From positions 124,001 to 188,000 of the forward strand of contig NZ_AUNI01000014.1 of assembly GCF_000447795.1 (NCBI RefSeq): a stretch of 64,000 bases of DNA, written 5' to 3'. The translations under genes were made by a program, and so were the position numbers. The stretch is from Bacteriovorax sp. Seq25_V (GTDB taxonomy: Bacteria; Bdellovibrionota; Bacteriovoracia; Bacteriovoracales; Bacteriovoracaceae). Under the pieces are notes generated by a model. It searched no databases and was not told the DNA's origin. It was given only the letters and a program-made list of their open reading frames with translations. Position 1 is the stretch's first letter. The number at the start of each line of letters is the position of its first letter. Of this stretch, positions 35,571 to 45,073 are shown piece after piece.

Positions 35571-36350
35571 ATGGCAAATTTAATTGAAGTTAAAAACCTA
35601 CATGCAAAAGTCTCAGACGAAAATGGTGTAGAAAAAGAAATTTTAAAAGGAATTAACTTAGAAATCAAAGCTGGAGAAGTTCACGCGATCATGGGACCAA
35701 ACGGTTCAGGAAAGAGTACTCTTTCCAAAGTAATTGCAGGACATCCATCATTTGAAGTTATATCGGGAGAAGTTAACTATAATATCAATGGAAAGCTCAC
35801 TAACCTTCTTGACCTTGAAGCCGATGAAAGAGCAAAAAATGGAATCTTTCTTGGCTTTCAATACCCTATCGAGATTCCAGGTGTAACGAACTTTAACTTC
35901 CTTCATGAAGCATTCAATGAAGTATCAAAATCTCAAGGTGCTGGAGAGATGGATGAGAAAGCATTCAGAGAGTTTCTTGCACCAAAACTAGAACTTCTAG
36001 AAATGAGAGAGGAATTTCTATCACGTCCAGTTAACACAGGTTTTTCTGGAGGAGAAAAGAAAAAGAATGAAATTCTTCAAATGGCAGTATTAAATCCAAG
36101 ACTGGCCCTGCTTGATGAAACAGATTCTGGTCTAGATATCGACGCTCTTAAAATTGTATCAAAAGGTGTTAATGCACTTAAGTCAAGATTCAATGCTGTT
36201 GTTCTCGTAACTCACTATCAAAGACTTCTTGACTATATTGTCCCAGACCATGTTCACGTTTTATACCAAGGACAAATTATTAAGTCAGGAGGCAAAGAGC
36301 TAGCTCTTGAGCTAGAAGAAAAAGGTTACGACTGGTTAATTAAACAATAA
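35571..36350 (+). CDS. sufC: Fe-S cluster assembly ATPase SufC
   Basis: This ABC-type ATPase drives the SufBD scaffold. Walker A is GPNGSGKST (about residues 42-50), the signature is FSGGEKKKNE (about 161-170), and Walker B ends LALLDETDSGLD (about 181-192). No membrane part. Length of 259 residues is standard. Fourteen bases separate it from sufB. Confidence 0.97.
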   Translation: MANLIEVKNLHAKVSDENGVEKEILKGINLEIKAGEVHAIMGPNGSGKSTLSKVIAGHPSFEVISGEVNYNINGKLTNLLDLEADERAKNGIFLGFQYPIEIPGVTNFNFLHEAFNEVSKSQGAGEMDEKAFREFLAPKLELLEMREEFLSRPVNTGFSGGEKKKNEILQMAVLNPRLALLDETDSGLDIDALKIVSKGVNALKSRFNAVVLVTHYQRLLDYIVPDHVHVLYQGQIIKSGGKELALELEEKGYDWLIKQ

Positions 36351-36365
36351 GAAATCGAGACTAAA

Positions 36366-37616
36366 ATGAATATTGAAGAAACTTCAAAACAATATATCGA
36401 AGACCTCCAAGCAGTTGCAGGTTCGACACTTCAAATTGAAGCACTAGAACTATTTAAGAAAAGAGGCCTACCGACAACAAAGCAAGAGGACTGGCTATAC
36501 ACAAAGCTTTCTGATGTTCTACCGTCAAAGTTTGAAATTTGTAATCAACCAGGTGAGCTTGAGAATGTAAAAGTTGCTGGAAAGTATCAGATTGTTTTTG
36601 TTAATGGAGTCTACAACCAAGAAGAGTCTTTCTTCCCAGAAGATTTAATCATCGAAAACACAAGTGCAAATGATATTGATTCAAAAGATTGCATAGATGA
36701 TGAAAAAGATACTTTTGCAATGTTAAACGGCGCTGCGACGACAAAGATTTTAAACATTACTGTTCCTAAGAACGTGATTCTCGATGATGTAGTAAGTATT
36801 GTTCACCTTAGTAATTTTGAAAATTCTTTTGCTACACCCAGAGTTCACATCACATGCGAGAGATTTTCAAATTCAAATTTCGTAGAAATATTTAAGGGAC
36901 GTGACGGTTTAAAATACAACAACCTTTCAGTAACAAACTTCAAATTAGAAGACGGTGCGATTACAACACACACAAAGGTACAAACAGAAGGAAATAGTGC
37001 ATTTCACTTTTCAAGTGTTAATGCAGAGATGGCCAAAGATTCAAGCTTTAACTCATTCACATTTACTACGGGTGCAAAGAAATCAAGAAATAATATCGAT
37101 GTAAGACTAAAAGGAACAGGAGCGACAGCTTCAGTTGATGGACTTTACGCACTTCGTGGTGCACAACACTGTGATAATTTCTCACTAATTGAACATATTG
37201 AAGCTCATACAGAAAGCTCTCAACTTTTCAAAGGAATCCTTGACGATTCTTCTCGTGGAGTATTCACCGGAAAAGTTCTTATTTGTAGAGATGCCCAAAA
37301 AGTTAACTCAGAACAATTAAATAAGAATCTGCTTCTATCTAAAAAGGCACATGCTGACACTAGACCACAACTTGAAGTTTATGCAGATGACGTTAAATGT
37401 GCCCACGGTGCGACTGTTGGTCAAATGAGTGACGAAGAAGCTTTCTATCTAATGTCACGTGGACTTTCTCGTGATCGAGTACAAAAGCTACTCATCCACG
37501 CTTTCTGCGCTGATGCAATCTCAAAAATAGGCAATGATCAAATTGAAAAATTCTTATCAGAAGTTCTATTTGAATCATTTGAAAAAGATACATTCAAACA
37601 CATGGAAGAAGTATGA
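36366..37616 (+). CDS. sufD: Fe-S cluster assembly protein SufD
   Basis: This is the SufB partner in the scaffold. It has the SufBD beta-helix core, with AHTESSQLFKGILDDSSRGVFTGKV and the C-terminal CAHGATVGQMSDEEAFYLMSRG motif typical of SufD. The N-terminal helical part contains the common PTTKQEDWLYT motif. It overlaps sufS by four bases (ATGA). Confidence 0.95.
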   Translation: MNIEETSKQYIEDLQAVAGSTLQIEALELFKKRGLPTTKQEDWLYTKLSDVLPSKFEICNQPGELENVKVAGKYQIVFVNGVYNQEESFFPEDLIIENTSANDIDSKDCIDDEKDTFAMLNGAATTKILNITVPKNVILDDVVSIVHLSNFENSFATPRVHITCERFSNSNFVEIFKGRDGLKYNNLSVTNFKLEDGAITTHTKVQTEGNSAFHFSSVNAEMAKDSSFNSFTFTTGAKKSRNNIDVRLKGTGATASVDGLYALRGAQHCDNFSLIEHIEAHTESSQLFKGILDDSSRGVFTGKVLICRDAQKVNSEQLNKNLLLSKKAHADTRPQLEVYADDVKCAHGATVGQMSDEEAFYLMSRGLSRDRVQKLLIHAFCADAISKIGNDQIEKFLSEVLFESFEKDTFKHMEEV

Positions 37617-38830
37617 GCATAGACGTTAAAAGAGTAAGAAATGATTTTCCTGAACTGGAAATTCTAGTTCATGGAAAACCGCTAATCTATCTAGATAATG
37701 CAGCAAGTACTCTGAAGTGCCTTCCTGTTATTAATGCAGTAAACAACCACTACTCTCACGAAGCGGCAAATATTCACCGTGGTGTTCACTACCTGAGTGA
37801 AAGTGGAACAATCAAGTACGAAGAAACAAGAAGCAGGATTCAAAACTTCATCAATGCAAGACATGCTCACGAAGTGCTCTTTACTAAAGGAACTACTGAG
37901 TCTTTAAATTTAGTCGCACAGTCATATGTCAGTGATTTTTTAACAAAGGGTGATGAGATCCTTGTTTCAACAATGGAGCACCATTCAAATATCGTTCCTT
38001 GGCAAATTGCTGCTCAAAGAGTTGGTGCAACAGTAAGGGAAATTCCAATCAATGATCAAGGAGAGATACTTCTTGAAGAATATGAGAAAATGCTCTCAGA
38101 GAAAACAAAGATTGTATCGATCTGTCATATTTCAAATTCTCTTGGAACAATCAATCCGATCAAAGAAATGATCGACATGGCCCATAAAATTGGATCAATT
38201 TTTGTCGTTGATGCAGCTCAATCAATTTCACACGAACCAATAGATGTTCAATTACTTGATTGTGACTTCTTAGCTTTTTCTTCTCATAAGATGTTTGGAC
38301 CAACAGGAATTGGTGTTCTATATGGAAAAGAAGAGCTTCTAAATAAAATGCCTCCATACCAAGGTGGTGGAGATATGATCGATGTGGTTTCATTTGATGG
38401 AACAACATACAATGAGCTTCCGCATAAGTTTGAAGCAGGTACTCCGCACATTGCAGGGGGAATCGCTCTTAAATATGCTATCGACTATATTGAGTCTTTA
38501 AAGCTTGAATCAATCTATGCCCATGAAAAGATGCTTCTTGATTATGCAACAGAAGAAATATTAAAAATTGATGGAATTAAAATTATAGGAACTGCAAAAA
38601 AGAAAGCGTCAGTACTTGCTTTTTCAATGGCAGGAGCTCACCCTCATGACATCGGAACATTACTTGACCGTCAAGGAGTAGCAGTAAGAACAGGTCATCA
38701 CTGTACTCAACCACTAATGAAGCGAATGGGAGTACCTGCAACAACACGTGCATCTTTTAGTGTTTACAATACTTTTGAAGATGTAGATGTATTTATCCAA
38801 GCATTATTAAAGGCAAAAGAACTTCTCTAA
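37613..38830 (+). CDS. sufS: Cysteine desulfurase SufS
   Basis: This PLP enzyme releases sulfur from cysteine for cluster assembly. Lys226 in FSSHKMFGPTG binds PLP, and Cys364 in RTGHHCTQP carries the persulfide; both positions equal those of E. coli SufS. Length 405 is normal. The group II character (short catalytic loop) means it usually needs SufE or SufU as acceptor, but neither is encoded here. Confidence 0.96.
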   Translation: MSIDVKRVRNDFPELEILVHGKPLIYLDNAASTLKCLPVINAVNNHYSHEAANIHRGVHYLSESGTIKYEETRSRIQNFINARHAHEVLFTKGTTESLNLVAQSYVSDFLTKGDEILVSTMEHHSNIVPWQIAAQRVGATVREIPINDQGEILLEEYEKMLSEKTKIVSICHISNSLGTINPIKEMIDMAHKIGSIFVVDAAQSISHEPIDVQLLDCDFLAFSSHKMFGPTGIGVLYGKEELLNKMPPYQGGGDMIDVVSFDGTTYNELPHKFEAGTPHIAGGIALKYAIDYIESLKLESIYAHEKMLLDYATEEILKIDGIKIIGTAKKKASVLAFSMAGAHPHDIGTLLDRQGVAVRTGHHCTQPLMKRMGVPATTRASFSVYNTFEDVDVFIQALLKAKELL

Positions 38831-38853
38831 GAGAAGAATTACCAGGAATTTAT

Positions 38854-39417
38854 ATGAGTGATCTTGATATTTTTATTCAACCAACTCCAAATCCAAATGC
38901 ACTGAAGTTTATTCTTGATAAACCAGTGAAAGATAACGGCTCATCGACTTACCGCACTCCAATGGAGTGTGGCAATAACGAACTTGCTGTAAATCTTTTT
39001 ACGGTAAGGGGTGTTGACCAATTACATTTCTTTGAGAACGTAATTACAATTACAAAATTTAATTATGAATCATGGGATGAAATCGAACCCAAAATTATGG
39101 AAACGATTAACACATTCATGCCAATGCATAATTCTTCGTATGAAGAATACGATCCAGAAGTAGATAGAAGAAAGAATCTTTCTCCTGAATTACTTGCTAT
39201 TGAAGAAATTCTTGATCGAACAATAAGACCAGGTCTACAAGGTGATGGTGGAGATGTTCAAACCCTTTCTTATGAGGACAATGTACTTCTAATCAAGTAT
39301 CAGGGAGCTTGTGGAACCTGCCCAAGTTCAACGACTGGAACACTTGAAGCAATGAAAGCAATTCTAAGAGATGAATACAATCCAGACATCGATGTTTATA
39401 TTGCACCAGAGTGGTAG
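38854..39417 (+). CDS. nfu: Nfu-type Fe-S carrier protein
   Basis: An N-terminal Scaffold_Nfu domain (begins IFIQPTPNPNALKFIL) is followed by a C-terminal NifU-like domain. That domain has GDGGDV near 130 and the CxxC pair Cys153/Cys156 in GACGTCPSS that holds a [4Fe-4S] cluster for delivery to targets. 187 residues. It closes the suf operon, 23 bases after sufS. A GTAGGAGAG/CTCTCCTAC hairpin covers its stop codon. Confidence 0.95.
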   Translation: MSDLDIFIQPTPNPNALKFILDKPVKDNGSSTYRTPMECGNNELAVNLFTVRGVDQLHFFENVITITKFNYESWDEIEPKIMETINTFMPMHNSSYEEYDPEVDRRKNLSPELLAIEEILDRTIRPGLQGDGGDVQTLSYEDNVLLIKYQGACGTCPSSTTGTLEAMKAILRDEYNPDIDVYIAPEW

Positions 39418-39433
39418 GAGAGAACTCTCCTAC
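39414..39433. terminator. Hairpin at the convergent end of nfu
   Basis: GTAGGAGAG and CTCTCCTAC (39414-39433) are perfectly complementary around a two-base centre. The repeat spans the nfu stop and the stop of the opposite small gene. A short TTTGCTTTCT follows on the plus strand. It probably ends both transcripts. Confidence 0.6.
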
Positions 39434-39798
39434 TTTGCTTTCTCACAAAGTTTTTCTGATATTTTGTGAGCAAGCCTTACCATACCAGGTAAATCATTTA
39501 TTTTATTTTTTCTCACTCCAAAACTAACAAATAAATTATTCTGATAAACTTCACAGGCGATTTTATTAGACGCATCGATGTAAGTAAGATCCTCCAATGC
39601 CTTTTCCAAGGTGATACTATCTATTGAATAGTCATTACTGGAATTGATTTCTTTTAACTTTAAATGAAATTCCTGTAGGCCATTTTTCGTTGGTTTCTCA
39701 GAGAAAGTTGACATAAAATGCTTCAATTCATCTTGAAATGAAGCACTCGCACTTGAGAAGAAGCTACAAAAAAGTACTATCTTAATTAGTTTCCACAT
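39430..39798 (-). CDS. Small secreted protein downstream of a lytic transglycosylase
   Basis: I do not recognise this 122-residue protein. It has a signal peptide ending near SSASA and a mature part with two cysteines and a helical pattern. It overlaps the transglycosylase gene by 13 bases and shares its strand, so it is likely translated from the same message. It may act with that enzyme in the envelope. Confidence 0.65.
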   Translation of the reverse strand: MWKLIKIVLFCSFFSSASASFQDELKHFMSTFSEKPTKNGLQEFHLKLKEINSSNDYSIDSITLEKALEDLTYIDASNKIACEVYQNNLFVSFGVRKNKINDLPGMVRLAHKISEKLCEKAK

Positions 39799-42278
39799 TC
39801 GCGCTTCCCTCTTCCTTCTGTGACAGCAAGATCACCATCGATACCTCCGGTACCACCTGTTCCAGGAACATAAGAGGCAACTTCATTCTTACGTGAAGTA
39901 CTCTTACTATTATAACGATACTTTAGGTAGTGACTAAAATAATTTTTAAACTCGTCTGTAGAAAGATCTGCGAGGGATTTGTTAACTAACTTCTTTCCTG
40001 TAATCCGACCATTTCTCCCCAGCTCTTCAACACGATTATGACTTAAGTCTTTAGCGAACAACTCAAACACTGTATAAATACCTTTTTCCCCACCATTGTA
40101 CATCCAACGACTAAGTATTTTTGAAAACTCACGAACTTTATCTTTTGACATTTTCTTCTTAGATACTTTATTTATTTCATTCAACATGTATGTCGAATAC
40201 TTCTTATTTTGTTGATACATAATCATTGAAATAAAAAAGTCTTCACTTGGATTACTTGGAGCACAGAGACGAATATTTTCCTGTTTTACGACATCAGCGT
40301 GAGTTTTTCCCTTATATGGATCATTATACATACGTTTTAATCCAGCGCAATTTGGATCGTTGCTCTTAACCTTATCCTGGAGATGTGCAAGCATATAAGC
40401 AGTTAGTCTTCTTACTGGCCGATCATTTTTTTCATAATTTTCATATGCAACTGACTCATTAAGTCTTTGAATTTTTCTTGCCAAGGAGTGATTGCGATCA
40501 ATATAACTCTTACTCTCCCTAAAGGCCTGGTAGAAGTCATTGTAAGTCTTTGGAATAATCTGACCAATTCCAGTTGCAAATGTCGGACTTACCGCGGTTG
40601 GTTGAAAATGTGATTCATGATTAATTATTGGAAAGAACTCTTTGGGATCAACGCCTAAGCAACTAGCAGCACTTAAGAAGCTCTTCGCAAGGTACTCTGA
40701 CGTTTTTCTATTCGCACAGGCACGAGGTCTTTTATCAGCAAGTCGACTGTAAAATTGGCCTTTGCTATTTTTAACACGTTCTCTTATTTTTTGTGGAATA
40801 ACGTTCCCATGACTGTCTTTCTTGCATGAGGGGGCAGCATTATTCGCAGTTCCAGAAAGCATACTTTTACTAATACACTCAGTATAAGTATCAATAAGAG
40901 CACTATCAACATCACCAACTCCTGTTTTAAAATCTAAAATATTTGAAAGATAGTCATTAGGCTTTAGTGGTCCTTTATTTGTTTTAATCGTCTTATCACG
41001 GCAACTTTCATAGTCTTCATCATCAGCATATGTGTCATCAACTTCATTCGAATTATTGAGCTGACAATCAACCTCATCATACTCGACAGCTGTATTAAAT
41101 GAATTATTACTCATAATATTTCCCGCTGTATCATTAAAGTTAATACTCAAAGCTCCGGCATTATTGAGCTCATCTAGTGCATTTGCATCAAGACGATACT
41201 CAAAGCGTTCACCATTTCTTTTAACGATATAGCTACCATTAGTATGCTTACCAACAATTTCAATTCTATCATTTGCATCAAAGCTATATGATTTCCCAGT
41301 TCTTCTACCAACTGCCCTTACCTTTGCACCATCTGGAAGTTTAAAAACAAGTCCTTTCTCTAGGTTTAAAATAGAGTTAGGATCTTCCACTTCATCAAGA
41401 TTATCTATTCCCATATTTGATGGATATGTTGCAGCTAAGGTAGGAAAATCAGAGATTGCAAGTCTAGATCCTTGTGGTAAACCCACAACACTAAAACGAC
41501 AAACACCATTTTCAGATATTGACGTTTTAACAACTGTTCCCTCTGGAATAGTGTCATACTTCCCAGGAACACTAATAATAGAAGTTGATTTTCTTAATTT
41601 AAAAGTTTTTTCAGATTTCGGACACTCTGTATTTGTATAGAAAGCTTCATCAGAAGATTCATCTTCTATCTCATTTTCTTTATCCTTAGGGAAAGAAAAG
41701 CGTTTAAAAAGTAAATCAAGAGCATCTTCATTTTGTAGTATTGTAGCAGAACTTGGTGCGACTTGTTTTTTTACAACCTTATCACTTATATACCCATTTA
41801 GTGTCTGATCACCAATAGCAGCATCTCCCTTAACACCACTTGCAGAAGATAAAACGCTAATCTTTCTCTTCCATCCATCCTTAGCCCCAAGCTTTAAGGT
41901 GTCTCCAGGCTGAAGAATTACTTTTTTCTTATTCGCTAGTTCTATTTCAATTGGAGCATTAACCACTAAGATATTTTCTTCAATTGCGGCAAGAGATTTT
42001 CGCTTCAAGTACCCTTGTGAAACAAGCTCATTGTAGCGATTGTTTCCTAAAATCGCGGCCCCTCTCTTGGCCAAGGGGTTGCTCGTTTTAATAATACGTA
42101 TATGTCTCTTCCAATTCTCTGGGTCAAGTATCTCAATGGTATCTCCTTCATTGAGATATTGCTCATTTCCATCGATATACCTCACAATCACAGAACGATC
42201 GGAAGTAATAGTCATAACCTGACCAGCAAGTACTGAGAAATTTAAGAGTATAAATAGATAAAATTTAAGGAACTTCAT
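39786..42278 (-). CDS. Secreted lytic transglycosylase with SH3-like repeats
   Basis: A signal peptide (ends LAGQ) leads to at least two tandem beta-rich repeats (about 20-90 and 102-170) that share a WKRxIxxxxS pattern and resemble SH3-type wall-binding modules. More such strands lie at 220-380. The SLT-type lytic domain follows: catalytic Glu555 in NHESHFQPTAVSP, then GIGQIIPKTYNDF. It cleaves peptidoglycan glycan strands. At 830 residues it is much longer than a simple SLT enzyme. Neighbours are an L,D-transpeptidase upstream and a small secreted protein downstream. Confidence 0.85.
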   Translation of the reverse strand: MKFLKFYLFILLNFSVLAGQVMTITSDRSVIVRYIDGNEQYLNEGDTIEILDPENWKRHIRIIKTSNPLAKRGAAILGNNRYNELVSQGYLKRKSLAAIEENILVVNAPIEIELANKKKVILQPGDTLKLGAKDGWKRKISVLSSASGVKGDAAIGDQTLNGYISDKVVKKQVAPSSATILQNEDALDLLFKRFSFPKDKENEIEDESSDEAFYTNTECPKSEKTFKLRKSTSIISVPGKYDTIPEGTVVKTSISENGVCRFSVVGLPQGSRLAISDFPTLAATYPSNMGIDNLDEVEDPNSILNLEKGLVFKLPDGAKVRAVGRRTGKSYSFDANDRIEIVGKHTNGSYIVKRNGERFEYRLDANALDELNNAGALSINFNDTAGNIMSNNSFNTAVEYDEVDCQLNNSNEVDDTYADDEDYESCRDKTIKTNKGPLKPNDYLSNILDFKTGVGDVDSALIDTYTECISKSMLSGTANNAAPSCKKDSHGNVIPQKIRERVKNSKGQFYSRLADKRPRACANRKTSEYLAKSFLSAASCLGVDPKEFFPIINHESHFQPTAVSPTFATGIGQIIPKTYNDFYQAFRESKSYIDRNHSLARKIQRLNESVAYENYEKNDRPVRRLTAYMLAHLQDKVKSNDPNCAGLKRMYNDPYKGKTHADVVKQENIRLCAPSNPSEDFFISMIMYQQNKKYSTYMLNEINKVSKKKMSKDKVREFSKILSRWMYNGGEKGIYTVFELFAKDLSHNRVEELGRNGRITGKKLVNKSLADLSTDEFKNYFSHYLKYRYNSKSTSRKNEVASYVPGTGGTGGIDGDLAVTEGRGKRECGN

Positions 42279-42281
42279 TAG

Positions 42282-42311
42282 AACCCTATCGGCACTTGGG
42301 CCTATAGGGTT
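42282..42311 (-). promoter_or_regulatory. Hairpin covering the transglycosylase ribosome site
   Basis: On the minus strand AACCCTAT (42311-42304) pairs with ATAGGGTT (42289-42282). The second arm contains AGGG, the likely ribosome-binding sequence, five bases before the ATG at 42278. Folding would hide the site. It lies in the 51-base gap after the L,D-transpeptidase, so it could also act as an attenuator. Confidence 0.4.
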
Positions 42312-42329
42312 TAGAAAAACTTGATGATT

Positions 42330-43040
42330 TTACTTACATTGTGGAACGTATGAGTAAAGAAGACTTCCACCCTTTAACTTATTGATAAAACGTTTAACAA
42401 CACCTTGAGCAACCGCTGGACAACCAAGGGTCCTTCCTTGTCTAACTGGTTTATCATAAACATAAGAAGCTTCATGAATGACAACAGCATTTCTTCTGAC
42501 ATCAGATGAACTCGCTTCAAGACCATTCAAAAGAAGAGCATTTGCAGCCTTTGTTCTCTTATACTCTCCGTATGCAAACTTAGATGAGTGATAAGTCCCA
42601 TCAACTCTAATAAATCCAGGACGAGTCATCCCCCATCTTCTATGCTTTACTAGCCTCAATTTACGGGAAAATTTAGAGTGCATACAACGATCCAGCATCC
42701 CATCGTGGTTAATATCAGCAACAGGGAAACCTAACCTATTTCTTCCTGAACCATGAGCTACGTATTCTCTTTGTAGCTCACCCGTTTCCATATCCATGAT
42801 GTAGAATCTCTTATTTCTTGAATTCTGCGAATAATCAATTATCGAAACGTAACGCTGGTTAGAGAATAAATCCAAATTATTATCATAATAATTGAATGTA
42901 TCTTCAAGCGGAGTCGCTGGTACACCAAGAGAGACAAAGTGATCATACTTTTCTTCTAGGCTTAAGGTTGAAAAATTTTGAGTAGCTGCAAATACATTCA
43001 TACTCAAGGCCATCATTAGTATTTTTATCTTTAACATCAT
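42330..43040 (-). CDS. L,D-transpeptidase-like (YkuD_2-type) secreted protein
   Basis: The catalytic region has His189 in VVIHEAS and Cys207 in GRTLGCPAV, the pair found in murein L,D-transpeptidase catalytic domains of the YkuD_2 type. The N-terminus is a signal peptide ending NVFAAT. Such enzymes cross-link peptides or exchange terminal D-amino acids in peptidoglycan. It is directly upstream of the lytic transglycosylase on the same strand; in predators related enzymes remodel prey wall, which would be an inference here. Confidence 0.87.
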   Translation of the reverse strand: MMLKIKILMMALSMNVFAATQNFSTLSLEEKYDHFVSLGVPATPLEDTFNYYDNNLDLFSNQRYVSIIDYSQNSRNKRFYIMDMETGELQREYVAHGSGRNRLGFPVADINHDGMLDRCMHSKFSRKLRLVKHRRWGMTRPGFIRVDGTYHSSKFAYGEYKRTKAANALLLNGLEASSSDVRRNAVVIHEASYVYDKPVRQGRTLGCPAVAQGVVKRFINKLKGGSLLYSYVPQCK

Positions 43041-43149
43041 GCATCAATAATCTCTAACTATATGATTTAAATCAATTAGCGGAAAATATTTCGCTTTAAG
43101 TATTAAAAATTCTCTATTGCCGCCGAAAGTAGTTCATGAGACAATACAA

Positions 43150-43335
43150 ATGTTCGACAACTCAAACAACGAGGTAATCGTGATTATTCAAAACTGCAAG
43201 GAACTATTACAAGAGCTTGGTCACATCGAAAGCTATATCGAAGAAGTGGAGAGCCTGTTGAACACTTTAGGAATCGATTCAAATCGAGAGGAATTAATCG
43301 CTAAACTTATCAAGTCAAAATTCAAATCAGAATAA
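43150..43335 (+). CDS. Small coiled-coil protein
   Basis: I do not recognise this protein. It is about 60 residues, acidic, strongly helical, with heptad-like Leu/Ile spacing (ELLQELGHIESYIEEVESLL). Three starts are possible: TTG 43117, ATG 43150, or GTG 43180 with GAGG five bases upstream. The last has the best ribosome site. Cytoplasmic. No operon partner close by. Confidence 0.5.
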   Translation: MFDNSNNEVIVIIQNCKELLQELGHIESYIEEVESLLNTLGIDSNREELIAKLIKSKFKSE

Positions 43336-43433
43336 AATCTTCTTAGAGTGGGAAAATGATCCACCCTCCCACTCTTTTCAAAATCTTCTATCACTTTATT
43401 TACAGACTCAAATTTAATTGAGATTCTTTCTAA

Positions 43434-43718
43434 ATGAAAATTATTATGACACTTATACTTGCGACAAATATCTACGCTGCAGACTTTAATTTCTTTGTAT
43501 CAAAAATCCAGAGCAGCTGCTCTCTAGAGAATACTTTGATTATAAAGAAAACATTCCTTTCTCTCATTAAGGACTCTACTAACTGTAGCAATACTTTTAG
43601 TCAGGCCTTACTGGCTCAGTGTAAAGAAATCACATGCGAATCGGTATTAAATATTTATTTTGATTCACTAAATCATGGTTCAGGAAACGTTATTGGGGAA
43701 ACAAATGAAAGCAATTAA
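43434..43718 (+). CDS. Small secreted protein before an outer-membrane protein
   Basis: This 94-residue protein has a short signal peptide (ends NIYAAD). Four cysteines in the mature part suggest two disulfides. It is unfamiliar. The 3' end overlaps the start of the porin-like gene, so translation is probably coupled and the two may act together at the outer membrane. Confidence 0.6.
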   Translation: MKIIMTLILATNIYAADFNFFVSKIQSSCSLENTLIIKKTFLSLIKDSTNCSNTFSQALLAQCKEITCESVLNIYFDSLNHGSGNVIGETNESN

Positions 43719-45072
43719 TATTATTTTATGCCTTTTGGTGGCATCGTCTGTATGTGCGACAACAATGAATGAAATTGACGAACGCCTAACGGATGTTGAA
43801 ATCCATATGCTCCAAAAGAAAATTGACTTGGGTCTTGAGTTACAAATGTTTGGAGGTTATCTAAATAACGATAACTCAGAGGTGAGTAATAAGGCTTATC
43901 ACGCAAAGATATTCAAAAATAATGTTCGCTTAAAGATGAAAGGTGATCTTAATAATGACTTCCAGGTGTATACTTCATTACAAATATCTCATACCTTCAA
44001 CGACAATCTTCAAAGTGGTATTGATACAAATAACGACACATTAACACCTACGAATGGATCAAAACCTTATTTAAGAACCGCTTATTTCGATTGGAAAATT
44101 GCCAATAAATTAGTTTTCTCAGCAGGACGATTGCCAACAACATTTGGTCCACCAGAGCACCACAAACTTGGAAGGGGGAGACTTGGAACTTATCCACTAA
44201 CGTCCTTTAATTTTCCTCTAGATGGAGTCTCACTTACGTATAACCCAATGGCTTCTAGTGATTGGAGTATAATCTCAAGGAGTATCTACGTACCTGCAAC
44301 ATTCACGGAGCCATCAGCCCCTTATCAAGGACTCTCGCTAAGCTCGAATAATCCTTCAACTGCAGCTAAAGGCCATGAAGGGTTTACGCAAATGCTTGAG
44401 ATTGATTTTAATAAGAAAAATAGTTTCTTTGATTCTGCTAATACAATCTTTCAATACTCTTACCTCGAGCTTGGCTCCTTTGTTGAACGAACGGCACAAT
44501 TACAACTTCTTCCAAATACAATTGATAGAAATATCTACCGCGTTTATGCCGACGGGAAAAAACTTTCACGCATGAAGATTATCTCTTACTATCAGGACTT
44601 CAATGCTATTTTTCAGACAAAATTTGATTTCTACTTTTCTTACATGAAGTCATGGGCAAATCCACTTTCAAACATTAAGGCGGAAGTACTTAGTGATGGA
44701 ACAGGAGGCACTACTCCGGCAGGCACTCAATTCACAGTCGGCCAGTTTATCAAAAAAGGAGAAGCAGAAGGAACCAGAACAATATATGGATTAAAATATA
44801 ACTTTGAGAATTCTTTCATTGGCGGAGAATTCTGGAAGACAACTGGCGTCCCTATTCCAAACGATCTTTATAGTGATGACCCAATCGCACTTGGTGGAAT
44901 TTCTGGAGAATCTTACCATAGCTATTACACACACCAATTTTACAATAAACAAGTTTCTGTAAGAACGGGCTATGTGCATGTGAGAACAAATCGTGAATTC
45001 AATATATTCTCATACGTAGACAAGAAACAGAATATTAACCTTGCCTATACATCACTATTTGTTAGTTTTTAA
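43705..45072 (+). CDS. Porin-like outer-membrane beta-barrel protein
   Basis: The start at 43705 gives a standard signal peptide (MKAINIILCLLVASSVCA) and has GGGGAA upstream. Alternating amphipathic strands, aromatic girdles and a C-terminal Phe (SLFVSF) mark a beta-barrel of about 455 residues. The early EIDERLTDVEIHMLQKK is a short helix such as porins of this type carry before the barrel, and FSAGRLPTTFGPPEH is a typical barrel turn. It resembles DUF3373-like porins. Substrate unknown. Confidence 0.8.
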   Translation: MKAINIILCLLVASSVCATTMNEIDERLTDVEIHMLQKKIDLGLELQMFGGYLNNDNSEVSNKAYHAKIFKNNVRLKMKGDLNNDFQVYTSLQISHTFNDNLQSGIDTNNDTLTPTNGSKPYLRTAYFDWKIANKLVFSAGRLPTTFGPPEHHKLGRGRLGTYPLTSFNFPLDGVSLTYNPMASSDWSIISRSIYVPATFTEPSAPYQGLSLSSNNPSTAAKGHEGFTQMLEIDFNKKNSFFDSANTIFQYSYLELGSFVERTAQLQLLPNTIDRNIYRVYADGKKLSRMKIISYYQDFNAIFQTKFDFYFSYMKSWANPLSNIKAEVLSDGTGGTTPAGTQFTVGQFIKKGEAEGTRTIYGLKYNFENSFIGGEFWKTTGVPIPNDLYSDDPIALGGISGESYHSYYTHQFYNKQVSVRTGYVHVRTNREFNIFSYVDKKQNINLAYTSLFVSF

Positions 45073-45073
45073 A

